Assembly (NCBI GenBank): GCA_015680685.1
Contig: MNCI01013916.1
Coordinates: 444,340 to 489,860 of the forward strand
Source: Gnetum montanum
Lineage: Eukaryota; Streptophyta; Gnetopsida; Gnetales; Gnetaceae
Direction: 5' to 3'
DNA: 45,521 bases
Part shown: piece by piece, positions 20,151 to 30,850 of the stretch
How positions within the stretch are numbered: the first letter of the stretch is position 1
Layout: the number at the start of each line of letters is the position of its first letter
Notes under the pieces: model-generated
Seen by the model: the letters and a program-made list of their open reading frames with translations, nothing else
Database searches by the model: none
What the model was told of the DNA's origin: nothing
Translations under genes and position numbers: made by a program

Positions 20151-21864
20151 GATAGTTGAATTTTTTTATGTTATGAAATAGGCAACAATATGAACTAAAG
20201 TGGCCATGTAGTTACCATTACAAGGGGATTAAACATGAAGAATGAGGTTGGCATCAAGACTTGTAGAATGAAGGGAACAAAGGAGTTGCAAAAAGTTTGT
20301 GAGACATGGAATCCAAAATAAGGGATCACTGAGATGACAAAAGAAGGTGACATAGAAGATACCATTGGTGGTGATCACATGGAATGAAGCTAGGTTACGA
20401 AAGGCATTGATGTATATAGAGAGGTGAATTGGAAAGTTGGTTGAGAGGCTTCACCAAAGGAGTTTGTGGGTAGCATTTGACTTATTACCAATGTGGAATA
20501 CAATGGGTTATTTATGAATAAGTTAGTGATGGACTACTACAAGGGTTCTTCTAGATGAGTATCAATCTCATAGTAACCTCAAAACCAATCCTGATCCTCT
20601 TAATCCTATTACAAACTAGCTTCGTCAATTTCCATAACCTCAACATTAGCATCCATTAATTGGGCTAACATGTTGACATAGAGTTTTGAAAGCTTAATGT
20701 TGTCATGTGGGGGAAGGGATATATTCTATCATGTTCTTATAAACAAATTCAAACTCATGCATGGAGTCTAACTCCTTGAATGAGATACGTAGACCAACTT
20801 GGATTTTTGCATAGATGACATTGTAATATTATTTGGTAATATTGACATGTAGAGGATTGCATCCTAGATGTTTAAGGAACTACCTATGCTCTATTATGAC
20901 TGGGTCCTTAGGATCATATATACGAGTAGATTCCTAGTTAGAGGCCATATTGACAATGTAATGAGGTAGAATGGTTAATATGAAAGGCATAAACTCTACA
21001 TGACCAAGTGATTGGAAAATGTGGCAAAGGTCTTAATGTTTTAAAAAAGTTATTGTGATAATTTATTTGATGGCTTATTTGAGTAGCTTATTTGAGTTAT
21101 AGTTAATTTGAGATGTTGTTTATTTGACCATAGCTTATTTAATAACTTGTTTGAGATGTAGCATATATAAGATGTAGTGTAAATGAAAAATCAAGCCAAA
21201 ATGTAAGTGTAGAAATAGGAAAAATGAAGGAAATTGAATTTGTAAAAATATTTTTTATTTAGTTTTTTTAAAATGCAAAGGGGTAAACTACTATAGTGTA
21301 TTTGAGGTAGTACTAGAAAAGAATGGGAAAATAGCTACTATAAATTTATCCTAGTTTATTTGAGGTGATATTGGGAAGAAATATGAAAATGATGCATCGT
21401 ATTTAACCTAACGTATTTAAGGTAGCATTGGGGAAAAATTAGGAAGAATAGCTACAATGTAAATTAGAAAAAAACTATAAATTGTAAGTGCTGGAAATAG
21501 AAAAAGTATAGTGCATTGCAACTATGAAAATAATTTTTTGTAACTATAAAAAGAGAAACAGATTGTAATGTTTCTACCACAACATTTTTGAACCAATGTT
21601 GGGATCATTTGGTAAACAAGAGTAGATTATGAGGTTTCAATAGTCCAATGGCTAGGGTATGTGTAAGTGTTAAGTATAGAGTGGCTTTCTATGATTAAAA
21701 TAAAAATGTTGTTGTAGAAGAATAAAAAATAATACTTTGAGGCTAAAAATGTTGCAGTGAAAAAAATTCAAAATAACCACTATCCATTAAATATGCTACT
21801 TTGAAAATTATTGAAACTAGTAGACAATGGCTACACCCAGGCTTGGTTGAAGAAATTAGGCAAA
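20151..21864 (-). other. 5' leader and gag N-terminal region of the Tat-like relic
   Basis: 1.7 kb of decayed sequence between the primer site and the gag core. 20150-20960 has minus-strand codon-like texture without a recognised domain; 21000-21860 is AT-rich and non-coding with loose GAGxAGCTTATTTGAG repeats near 21070-21170 and near-repeated GTATTTGAGGTA(G/A)(T/C)A segments near 21300, 21360 and 21410. Confidence 0.4.
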
Positions 21865-21883
21865 GGTCCTTCTTTGAGCACCA
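21865..21883 (-). other. Candidate primer-binding site of the Tat-like relic
   Basis: On the minus strand TGGTGCTCAAAGAAGGACC lies 6 bp after an LTR-like end CATTACA (21890). It starts with TGG as required to pair with a tRNA CCA tail. The donor tRNA was not identified. Confidence 0.35.
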
Positions 21884-21889
21884 AAAAAT

Positions 21890-23200
21890 TGTAATGACTA
21901 AAAAATCTGGCATTAGAAACTAAATTGCTCAACATAGAATAGTTTTACCTCAAGATCCATAAACCTAAAACAGAATTTAAGGTGCCTTAGGTGATATTGC
22001 TGATCACGTAAGGACTTATGAAGGTATTTTACCTAATGAAATGAGTGAAAAAAAATAAAAAGAATAAGAAAACTAAATATTCAATGCTGGATGTAAGAAC
22101 CAAGAGAGATGAAAATAATGTGGTGAAAACAAAACTGCCAATTTTGTATTAAATGTTAAAAAAATCTATGAAATAGGTTTAGAGGGTATAAATCCAGTGG
22201 CTTTTAAAATCATAAGAGTACAAATATTTTTAGAGATCTCTTTGAAACTGTTGTTTAGGATCTAGTGTAGGTAGGTAGGGTGTGTTCTACAACTGTCTTG
22301 CACATGGCTATCTTGGTCGATTTACTCTTGGAATAAATGCTATAATAGGTTTATGTGTTCTTTGTTACTAGCACTAGATGAAGGTTGTAAAAGTCTCTCT
22401 ATACGTACTTTCCAAAAAGAGTCTGTTGGCCAAAAAATGTTTCAACTATCAAAAAGGTTCTCTACTTCTAAAACTATCTTTGATGTAAAAATTTTTCTTT
22501 CCAAAAAGGCCCTAAAAATGATGTCAATTCTTGCTTAAATAGGTCAAAATTTGCTATTTCTCCATGGATTAGGTTTCAAGAAGTTTCTTAGGTAGCCATG
22601 TATTATTTTTTTATCATTTTTATGGTCCAAAAATGCAACATTTTTATCAACAGTGTTTTGAGATTTTGTGCCACCATTGGTAACATTTTTGACTTTTTAG
22701 CTTAATTAGACTAGTGTAATAAGATTCATAGTGTTTTTAACAATGTTGTCTATGAACTACATTGTACATATTTAAAAATACCCTAGGATTTTGTTAAAAC
22801 AAGTTTACAAGGTAATATTTTTGAAGGGAAATCAAGACATTTATTTTTGCTCTTGAACCTGATCAAAGTTGCAATTAAAAGGTTGCTACCAAGCTTCTCT
22901 GTTTACAATTCAAATTTTCTTTAAAGTGTTTCCTAGAGGAGCCATGATAGTAGGAGAAATCACTATCACTTGGAATAACATGAAGACTTATTGTGTAACA
23001 AAAATTGAAGACCTTTAATTTTTATAAATATTTTGATACATTTTGAATCTTTTAGCATATTGTGAGCAACTTAAATAAATTTTGCAAAGTAGCATTCTAG
23101 CAATTAGTTAGTTAATTAAGTCATTTTCATAATTTTATAACTAATTTTATTTTAATTTTGTTGAAATTGAGCATAAGTTTTTTAATCAATGATGGAGATA
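21890..23200 (-). mobile_element. Probable 5' LTR (or part) of the Tat-like relic
   Basis: A boundary with TGTAATGAC at 21890, next to a candidate primer site, marks an LTR end on the minus strand. The 1.3 kb upstream is non-coding and contains a TTTGATAGTTGAAACATTTT-type leader. The distal end and any target duplication were not located. Confidence 0.35.
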
Positions 23201-23231
23201 ATATGAAATATTTTTACATGTGCATTGATAC

Positions 23232-23330
23232 TATAGCTACGATATCATAGTTGTGATGTCATAGGCTTTTATACAATGTCATAGATACAACATATCTAGG
23301 AATGGTGAATTCTATAAATACTACTCATCC
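23232..23330 (+). promoter_or_regulatory. LTR-type promoter: ATRTCATAG repeats plus TATA
   Basis: GATATCATAG (23241), GATGTCATAG (23255) and AATGTCATAG (23276) precede TCTATAAATACTAC (23311). The downstream sequence to about 23720 looks like LTR R-U5 and leader, with direct repeats of CAAGGNTAGTGCAYATTA around 23470 and 23515. The element it belongs to is not defined. Confidence 0.45.
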
Positions 23331-23719
23331 ATCTATTAAATGCATAGTTTGGTCATACTTGTAGCAAATCTCTTGTAGTGTTTTTTTTTGTAGAAGTAAG
23401 AATCTATCATCAAGTACCTACAATGTGATCTTAAATTGATTGAATGAAATCTTATTCAAGTGATTATGTTCAAGGCTAGTGCACATTAAATTGGATAAGG
23501 AAAACCTAACTCAAGGATAGTGCATATTACATTGGATAAAGATGAGGATACATTGGTCTTTGATATCTCAAAATATAAATCCAAAAGATCCATGAATAGA
23601 ATGCATCACACTTAATCATACAAACCTATGGGATTTACCTCATAGCATAACTTAACCCTAGACTAATGATCATTGCCTACATAGGTGAAAGAAATGTTGA
23701 CTATCTTATCACTTGATCA

Positions 23720-24836
23720 GGGTTCAATGGATAATGACCATCAAGAAAAGGTGCTTTCATCATAAAATCATAGATTACAAAGTGTTCTATGGTTATACAT
23801 GTATCCAAGACCCATGGATGTTTGATAGCTTTATTAGTTCATTTGACAGATATAGGCTTCAATACATGGATGAGTAGTTGATGATTTTTGGAATCATCAA
23901 TGACTAGGAGAAGTTGTGGTCCTTGTAGAACATACTAATTCTTATCTTAGATTTAGAAAAATTTTGTTCATTCCATTATGAATTAATATCAATCTTAATT
24001 CTTAAGTATTTGAATAGTTAAGCCTAATTAAATGGTAGAATTATTGCCTAGAAAGCTTGCCTAGTGCAAGTAATAGTCCCCATGCGTAATGTGGGGTTGT
24101 TCCTCTACCTCTTCATGTTTCTTTTTTCATTCAATTTCATCTAGTTTACCACATTTCTTGAGAAATATAGATGTTTTTGTTTTGCAGTCTACATGTTATA
24201 ATACATGGTTTTAATTTAGTAATATTATAACTACCTTAGTATGTTTGAATATTTGGTAGTTCCATAGATTTTGACTTGTAGGGAAAATTTTTTAATATGG
24301 ACTTTTGTATATAGTTTTTTGATACATGTGGTTTGGAATTTGTCTAAAATGATTTAGTATTATTTGCAGTCTCCATAAATTTCTTGAAATTTTTATCACT
24401 TAATAAAAATAGGTCATCACCTAGAGGCTTGATGCTCATCTTGCCAAATAGGATTTCAATAGTGTTGGTAGATGAATAGAAGCATAACCTATTTTGAGTA
24501 GCTATAGGACCTAATATCAAATATACTTAATTACCTATGAAGTTTACCAATTTAATGTTCTAAGATAAGACACCTAAACAAGAAAGAAAGTTATTTATTT
24601 TAAGATTAAAAATTAGAGTATAATTCTTAGAAGGACTACATGTAAGGATATGGAACAACAACATCATAATTCACGACTCCCATAAATTCTTGAGACTTAC
24701 AATGCTTACAATAGAGTTGACAAGTATCCCAAAAGTATAACACACCTTCAATTATGCTCATACTCCTCTCCCATAGTAACACAAGGTAGGAAACTTAACC
24801 ATTTAGTTGCTTTTACTTTTTATAGGCTTAACTTAA
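23720..24836. other. Unassigned decayed sequence
   Basis: Texture suggests old coding sequence: a fairly open minus-strand stretch around 24390-24560 and a plus-strand stretch around 24640-24840. No retroelement or transposase motif could be named with confidence, and stops are frequent. Confidence 0.3.
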
Positions 24837-24838
24837 TT

Positions 24839-25390
24839 GTTGGGATTCTTTATGTTAAGGTTTATGATGTTTAGATTACCAGGTCCAAGGAAATTAGAAA
24901 CATATTGATCACTTTGATATGTAAAGAACACATTAACATTGTAACACACTGTAAATGCTAAGATAGTTACAGTGTTAAGTGTTTAACTTATATTAGAATA
25001 ACTAAGTATATAAATAGAGATGGATTTTATTATACAATGTTCTTCTATTTGTATTGCGTTATTTATATATTATGATCAAACTAGAAATAGCACACATATA
25101 TATGTTATAAAGGATAGATCAAATAGACATAACGAGATAAAAAATTAATTAAAATATGTAAATAATGAAATTAATTATAACAAACTTTAAATAAAAAGTA
25201 TTAAAACTAACACCATAATGATGATAGATATTGTGAGGTAATGTAAACATTTATGATATTACAAAATATAGACCTTTTTTGACATGTTAAGCTTGATAGA
25301 ATGCATCAAATCTTTAATACTTTACTTAAATGTTGAAATTAAAAATAATTAATTTTTATCTTACTATGAGGGGTTTTGACTCACATCCTA
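24839..25390 (+). mobile_element. LTR-like sequence starting TGTTGGGATTC
   Basis: It starts TGTTGGGATTCTTTATG, a common plant LTR form. An AACATTGTAACACAC..GTTACAGTGTTAAGTG block is followed by TATA (AGTATATAAATAGAG near 25008). No partner LTR and no target duplication were found in the window. Confidence 0.35.
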
Positions 25391-25660
25391 CTTGTAATCC
25401 TAATTAACTATGATTGACTACTACTTACATTAGCATGCATTGTGCACTCTGTCAAAAACTTGAAAATCCCTACTAAAGTAATTGTAAGTGACTACAACTC
25501 TTATAAGCCTACAACAAGTTGACTATGATCTTTTGTAGCTCATATCTCCATGAATTATATTCAAAAATAGGAATATTATTTTCCTTTAGATTTGATGTTT
25601 GGTGGTAAGTGACTATGACTTACAATAGCATCATAGATAGTTACAGCTAGCTATGACTTG
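25390..25660 (-). repeat. Repeated GTAAGTGACTAYRACT motifs
   Basis: Related units near 25403 (TGATTGACTACTACTTAC), 25484 (GTAAGTGACTACAACT), 25603 (GTAAGTGACTATGACT) and 25636 (TACAGCTAGCTATGACT) are spaced 80-120 bp apart. They lie just 3' of a chromovirus integrase relic, so they are probably in the U3 of its 3' LTR. A shorter tandem duplication, (G)GAGTCTATTYTATGATTTTG, lies near 25700-25755. Confidence 0.5.
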
Positions 25661-25804
25661 AACCTACTTTTTCAAAACCTATTTCAATATACAAAACATC
25701 CAAAAATCATAGAATAGACTCCTAATGATGCAAAATCATAAAATAGACTCCCAATGACCTCTACATAACACTAAGAATATGATTACATTAGAGAGATAGG
25801 GTGA

Positions 25805-26566
25805 TGTCTTCATCATCTTCCTTGTTGAAATGATACTTACATTTAAGTAGGCATTACACTTGGGATGGCATTAGATTCTCACATTCCCAAGTCAAGTTCA
25901 TGAACCACACTGTATTTTCAAAATCTTCATTACTCTACTAGACAATATACTCATGTCTTGTCCTCCATATTATACCTATGACCTTTATTTCCTTGATTGC
26001 AATTGACTTTCTTAATATGTTTGAAGCAAATATTTAATTAAATCCATAAAAATATTCTCACCATCTTTTAAATTTAATTCAAGTAGTTTTTTATGAGAGG
26101 GAACTAGATCTAATATATTAAAAAAAGAAAAGAAAATTGCAAATCATTAGAAAAATAGAGTTCATAAGAATTGTCATTCACTTTAGCCCTAATTTGGAAT
26201 GGATTAATCTTCTTGGATGTGAGTTTGAAGAAATACCTATTCTTTAACTTCTCCTATCCAAGTATAACCAAACATTATTACCCACATTAAATTTCACCAT
26301 TCTCTTACCTACATTTTTACTAGAGGAAATTACTTGAGTCTTAGCTTTCGAATTAGTATTACCTTATGTAATCTTTGCATGTTCTCCATAAAATTTATAC
26401 CAAGAAATTCATAATCATTAAACTTTCTTAATTCGTCTATCATCCTTGGAGAGAAATCATAATTTTTCATGAAAGAATTCTTTCCAATGTTATAATAATA
26501 AGATTTATTATAGTTAAACTCATCATATGTCAAAAGAGTTTTTCCACCTTTGAAATTTATTATCAC
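25805..26566 (-). pseudogene. Chromovirus integrase C-terminal and chromodomain-like relic
   Basis: The minus frame opens with LLTYDEFNYNKSYYYNIGKN...NYDFSPR, the integrase motif L.EF.YN...H...G.SPF...YG..PR, then NFMENMQRLHKVI, and after a break RMVKFNVGNNVWLYLGQEKL, matching the G.(L/V)V(W/L)L region. The 3' end (RTRHEYIVQ.SNEDFENTVW, about 25910-25970) has the layout of a chromodomain (.EYLVKW.......TW). In chromoviruses that module guides integration. Stops and a few frame changes are present; RT and the integrase core are absent. Confidence 0.62.
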
Positions 26567-27322
26567 ATCCCAAAATTAATCATAGGTAAACTCATGAAAT
26601 TACTCAAAGGCCATAAATTAATTTCTTAGAAATCCATATAATCCATATGAAATACTAAACATACCATATTAGTTATTTGAAAAACCTTAATACACAAAGT
26701 ATGAAATATTATAAGCCAAAAAATTACTTGAACAAATTGTAAAAAAATAAGTACTTAATAAAATCCATGTAATATTACACCAACATCTCAAATACAAGTT
26801 CGTATGTAAAAGGTTATAAGAGATACAATAAACCACATGGATCATTTTACAAATCCATAACATAATCCCAATATACAACAATTCTTGAATCCTTTATGCA
26901 TATGACATTATTGGTATCATTATGCACTTTGATCTACTACCTATAATGTCATGTAAAACTCCACCTAAGTATAGGCCTATAGTGTATATGTAATACATGC
27001 ATGAAGGGTACATAGTAGAGGAAATCACCTTAGCACCACTCGAAAAAAATTTGGAAGATGGGATCCACACTACAAAGCACACTATTAGAACTAATATTAA
27101 AATTGATTAACAAAAACATTAATCAAAATTATTAATAATCATCTTTAATACATTAATCTACCATTAATCCATGATTTGATATACTTATGGATTTCCTCTT
27201 ATATTTCTAGCATTAAATGTTTGAAATAACTATAGGGCTAGTACTAACATAAATTTGCCATCAAGGCCTCTTGGCTGAAAACCTTACCTCTCTAGAACGT
27301 CGTAATGTAAAAGTAACTATTG
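26567..27322. other. Unassigned AT-rich sequence left of the minus-strand element
   Basis: Short minus-strand frames (26687-26881, 26894-27082) show no recognisable domain. It is continuous with 34311 onward, because 27328-34305 is a later insertion between them. Confidence 0.35.
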
Positions 27323-27327
27323 ACCAT
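27323..27327. repeat. Target-site duplication ACCAT (left)
   Basis: ACCAT immediately precedes the terminal TGATGAGTGG of the LTR and recurs at 34306-34310 just after the opposite terminus CCCATCA. Confidence 0.92.
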
Positions 27328-28142
27328 TGATGAGTGGCGAGGTAGCCCTACACTCAACCATACAAATACGAGTGTTACACACATGATCGGGTTGAACTCC
27401 ACAGACTAAGTGCCTACATGCCTTATGGAACACTTAAGGTTAATCATTCGTTGTCTTCCCAAACTTACTTGTATTTTTCACGGTGTATGGTTAAGTAAGT
27501 CTGAGGTATGTGATTTTTATAGCTTTTATGTTTTATCTCCTATGCTAATGAGGTGAAGGATTGAAGATACTAATTAACTAACTTTAACTAACTAACTAAG
27601 CCTTAATTAACCTAGCATCGGTATCTGTTCCCACTTACCATTCACACCCTAAACCAATGCAACCTTGGTTACCAAACGCTAGCCGTTATTGGGATCACCA
27701 AGCATAACGCACGTGCTCGAAGCAGTTGTATTGAATGCGCTTAACTACGGGAGAAGGGTTGAGAGAGAATTAATTAACTAATAAAGCATTTAAATGGTAA
27801 ACAATAAATAATAGTAAATAAAATCCTATTTAGCCTATTCCATGCACTGTAAGGTTTATCCAAGAAGTTCGTCTTTATTTCCGTACACAAACTTGTGTTC
27901 AGGTACAATATTTGCTCGAATAAAGATCCATTCACTTTGGAGCTCCTACTATGGGCACATGGAAAATATTCTATCTCTGGAGAGGTAAACTGCCAGAGTT
28001 TTGCTACAGTCTAAGCTTAGAATGAGAAACAAGGGAGAGCCACCTTGTTATTTAAAGACCTGGCAGCGCACCGCGATATCGCAGGGGACAATGCGATATC
28101 ACGTACACAATATCGTGGCCCATGCGATATCGTATCCCATCA
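27328..28142 (-). mobile_element. 3' LTR of the minus-strand element (815 bp)
   Basis: Colinear with 33523-34305. The TATA box is mutated to TTTAAATA on the minus strand (about 28050), whereas the 5' LTR keeps TATAAATA. The U3 end (28070-28142) holds GATATC-core palindromes. Confidence 0.92.
28068..28142 (-). promoter_or_regulatory. GATATCG palindrome array in U3 of the 3' LTR
   Basis: Units CCGCGATATCGC, ATGCGATATCAC, CACAATATCGTG and ATGCGATATCGT lie 20-25 bp apart between the LTR end and the TATA position. Confidence 0.7.
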
Positions 28143-28150
28143 TTCCCCCA
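28143..28150 (-). other. 3' polypurine tract
   Basis: The minus strand reads TTTTTATTCAGTCATGGGGGAA directly before the LTR TGATGGGA. The same AAGTTTTTATTCAGT...GGGGG context precedes the 3' LTR at 45107. Confidence 0.75.
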
Positions 28151-30030
28151 TGACTGAATAAAAACTTGTCCTTGAGTTCCTTACAAAATATTAGGAAGGT
28201 ATGGGATTATTGACATGAATGGAACTAATGGTGAATGGGATGACATGTGAACAAATCATCATTACAAGACATGAAAAAACTAGTGTTCATGACAACAATA
28301 GTGAACACCTTATACATTTGACATCAAGCCTTATTTGGCAGTTGAGAGAGAAGAGAGAAGAAGTCTTGCTACTGCCAACGCCAAGATTGTGCCTTTTGTT
28401 GTCCATCCATAAGCATGCCATCAATCTCGTTCCTTGCATAGCTGCTTTAGCACCAATCCATTCCGAGTGTTCTCTCCAGATCCAATCCGTTATTGCATAA
28501 TTACCATCTGCACACACAACACAATCTTATATTAGCAAGGGTAAATGAATTTCAATGCAATTGATACCTTGCTTTAGTGAAAGGTCCATTGGCTAGGTTG
28601 TGGTATGGCTAATACAGGTCTGGAGATATAATAGAGGTAACTACTGAAGGTGTAGGGGCTAGGAGAAAATCGAAAAAATTGGGCCCCGTACCCCCATGAC
28701 TAATCGTGAACCTCCGATAGCAAGAGAATGGAGAAAGTAAAAGAATAAGAAAGATGGATAAAAAGAGACAACTGTAACACCGATGAAATGGATGTCAAGA
28801 TGGAAATGAACAAAGTAAAAGTGATTGCAAAAATGTTTTATGGAAAAGAAATTAACTGATGCACCAAAGAGGAATGCCAGTGGGTCCTCCCCAAAGCAAG
28901 CTCATGCCCTTAATGTTATGATAAGCCCACATTCAAAGAGTTTGTAGGCTTTGGGAATGTCATTCAGAACAAGAGTTAAAGTCTTAACCACAAGAATTTA
29001 CCAAAAATAAAATGATGCATCCACCAAGATATACACTAATGATACAACCAGTAATGAGGTGAATAATGGAGAAAGAATGATGGAAAGAAGAGGAAGATGG
29101 AATGGAGTCTCAAGAACAAGGTGGTGTACAGCTCCTTGTGTATTTTATGGTTAATGTGACTTAGCAGATCCCATTCCAAAGCTGGCCTCAAACAAGCCAC
29201 ATCCAGTGACTTTGCATTAATACATTTGGCCAATCCATCCACCCGAAGTAACAAGAATACCTTCACCCAAGAGCCACTACCATTCCAACGAAACAAAGGA
29301 GGAGAGAATGGGAAGTGAGAAGGGCCTTAGTTAGAGGGAACATTTTATTTTAGTTCCATAACCAGTGCTTGTAGCCTAATTGTTTATTTCGTCTAAGGGG
29401 TGTGCTTTGAATTTCCACCGTTTTTTTTTTGTGTTTGTATTTTTCATGGGAACCACACCATGAAAAGACTTATTATTTTTATTTTTATGTTCTCAGCTTC
29501 CTAATGAGATTGTAACATTGGAACGGTAAGAAAACTCAAGAAGAAAACATCCAAGCACCCAAGAGAATGGCCAACAAAAATGCATCAAGTTCCCTTAAAG
29601 CCACACCCTTTTCAATCCTTGAGTCCTTCCTTAGTTTGAGAAATGCCTAGTCACCAATTCATTTGAAGTTCTTATTATTTGAAGAAGGGGACTGTACAGT
29701 TCCAAGCCAAGAGAGACCATAGAATTTTGTGGATGAATGGATGAAGTGGACTCATTGCCTGCCATATCAAAAGAACCATACCTTAGTATCAACATCATAA
29801 CTTAAAGGTAAAAACCAAACATTAGCAACCAATAGGAAAATAGTTCATATCATCATGAACACTTATTACATGACAAACTTGACAAGATGGATAAAACACA
29901 CACACATAAAGAAATGAAAAAGTATAAACGATGTTGTAAAACAAAAACAAGAAAAGTTAAAGAAATTGTAAAACAAAAATATGGAAAAAAATGTGTAAAA
30001 CAAAAATGTGTAAAAGAACTGAGGACCTCA
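28151..30030 (-). other. 3' non-coding region of the minus-strand element
   Basis: 1.9 kb without a supported gene in place of RT-RNase H-integrase. Short open frames (28219-28500 on +; 28287-28517 and 29036-29296 on -) show no domain. An internal purine tract lies at 28681-28700. Low-complexity AAAACAAAAATGTG repeats at about 29935-30015. Confidence 0.6.
28681..28700 (-). other. Internal polypurine-tract-like motif
   Basis: The minus strand reads GTCATGGGGGTACGGGGCCC preceded by TTA. It copies the core of the 3' tract (CAGTCATGGGGGAA) and has a counterpart in the plus-strand element at 44046-44070. Confidence 0.5.
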
Positions 30031-30286
30031 AAGATCAGCATAGGTGGCCATCTCTCCCATGACTAAATGGAAAGGGAGAGATCCAAAATAATGAATGCCT
30101 ATTTGAATTTCTTAGAAGTGTCCAACTTCTCTCGATTGATGTTCTTAGATTAAAGGATGGAAGTCGACGACGCTCATATTCCAATGTATCTATGCCTTTG
30201 TTACAAGCATGAGTTGTTTCCCCAATGTGTTCCATGCATGTTGGTGGGTTTCTCTTTCGATTAGCTATCAACCACAGGTTGTTCTC

Positions 30287-30850
30287 TTATTGTGTGGTTG
30301 CTACATATAGGCACCTTTGTATCTGTGTTTCTTGGGCACACCAGTTGCATGGAAGAGATGTAGAGCATTCCTCCATGTCATCACCCTCTGAGTCACTGTA
30401 TGTGATACATGGAACCTTCTTCCTCTCAATCTTTCCATAAATGTTTTCCTTAGATATTTCCAAGGAAAGATCGTGGATCCCTAGGCATGCATCTATTGTA
30501 CTCAGCCATGCCCTTCTCATTATAATTGGAAAGCCCCCATTGTTACTGTTGACTTCTATCATTAGGAAATCAGCTGGGTATGACCAACCACACACAGTGG
30601 TAATAATGTCCTCCACCAATCCCAAGGGAATGGTGATGGACTGGTCTACCATATTTAGTTGAATATTGCTCTTCTTGAGTTGGTGTAGGTTCCAAGCTTG
30701 ATAAATTTCTCATGAGATTAAATTGACTTTGGAACCTGAGTCAAGAAGAGCCTTATGTGGTTCGTTCCTAATGACTTGGAGGTAGATTAAGGGACTACTA
30801 GGGTCAGAGAGTTTCCTGGGAAGGTGGCCTACCTTGATCCAGTTAGTAAT
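30287..30850 (-). pseudogene. Aspartic protease relic, minus-strand Athila-like element
   Basis: NWIKVGHLPRKLSDPSSPLI begins near 30845. ALLDSGSKVNLIS (active site DSGS at 30731-30742) is followed by a stop, then EIYQAWNL, and from 30652 IPLGLVEDIITTVCGW...YPADFLMI and FPIIMRRAWLSTIDA, equivalent to PIILGRPWLATI. The retropepsin fold elements are in the right order with an intact catalytic Asp. It lies downstream of gag with one or two frame changes. The protein would process Gag; this copy is interrupted. Confidence 0.85.

Noticed and set aside
24640-24840. A plus-strand stretch (YNAYNRVDK...GRKLNHLVAF...NLIVGIL) faintly like the C-terminal part of piggyBac transposases
   Set aside because: Only scattered residues agree, there are stops, no upstream catalytic block was found, and piggyBac is not usual in plants.
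28219-28517. Overlapping open frames of 93 and 76 codons on opposite strands near the 3' LTR
   Set aside because: No homology between family members and no domain; they sit in the non-coding 3' region.
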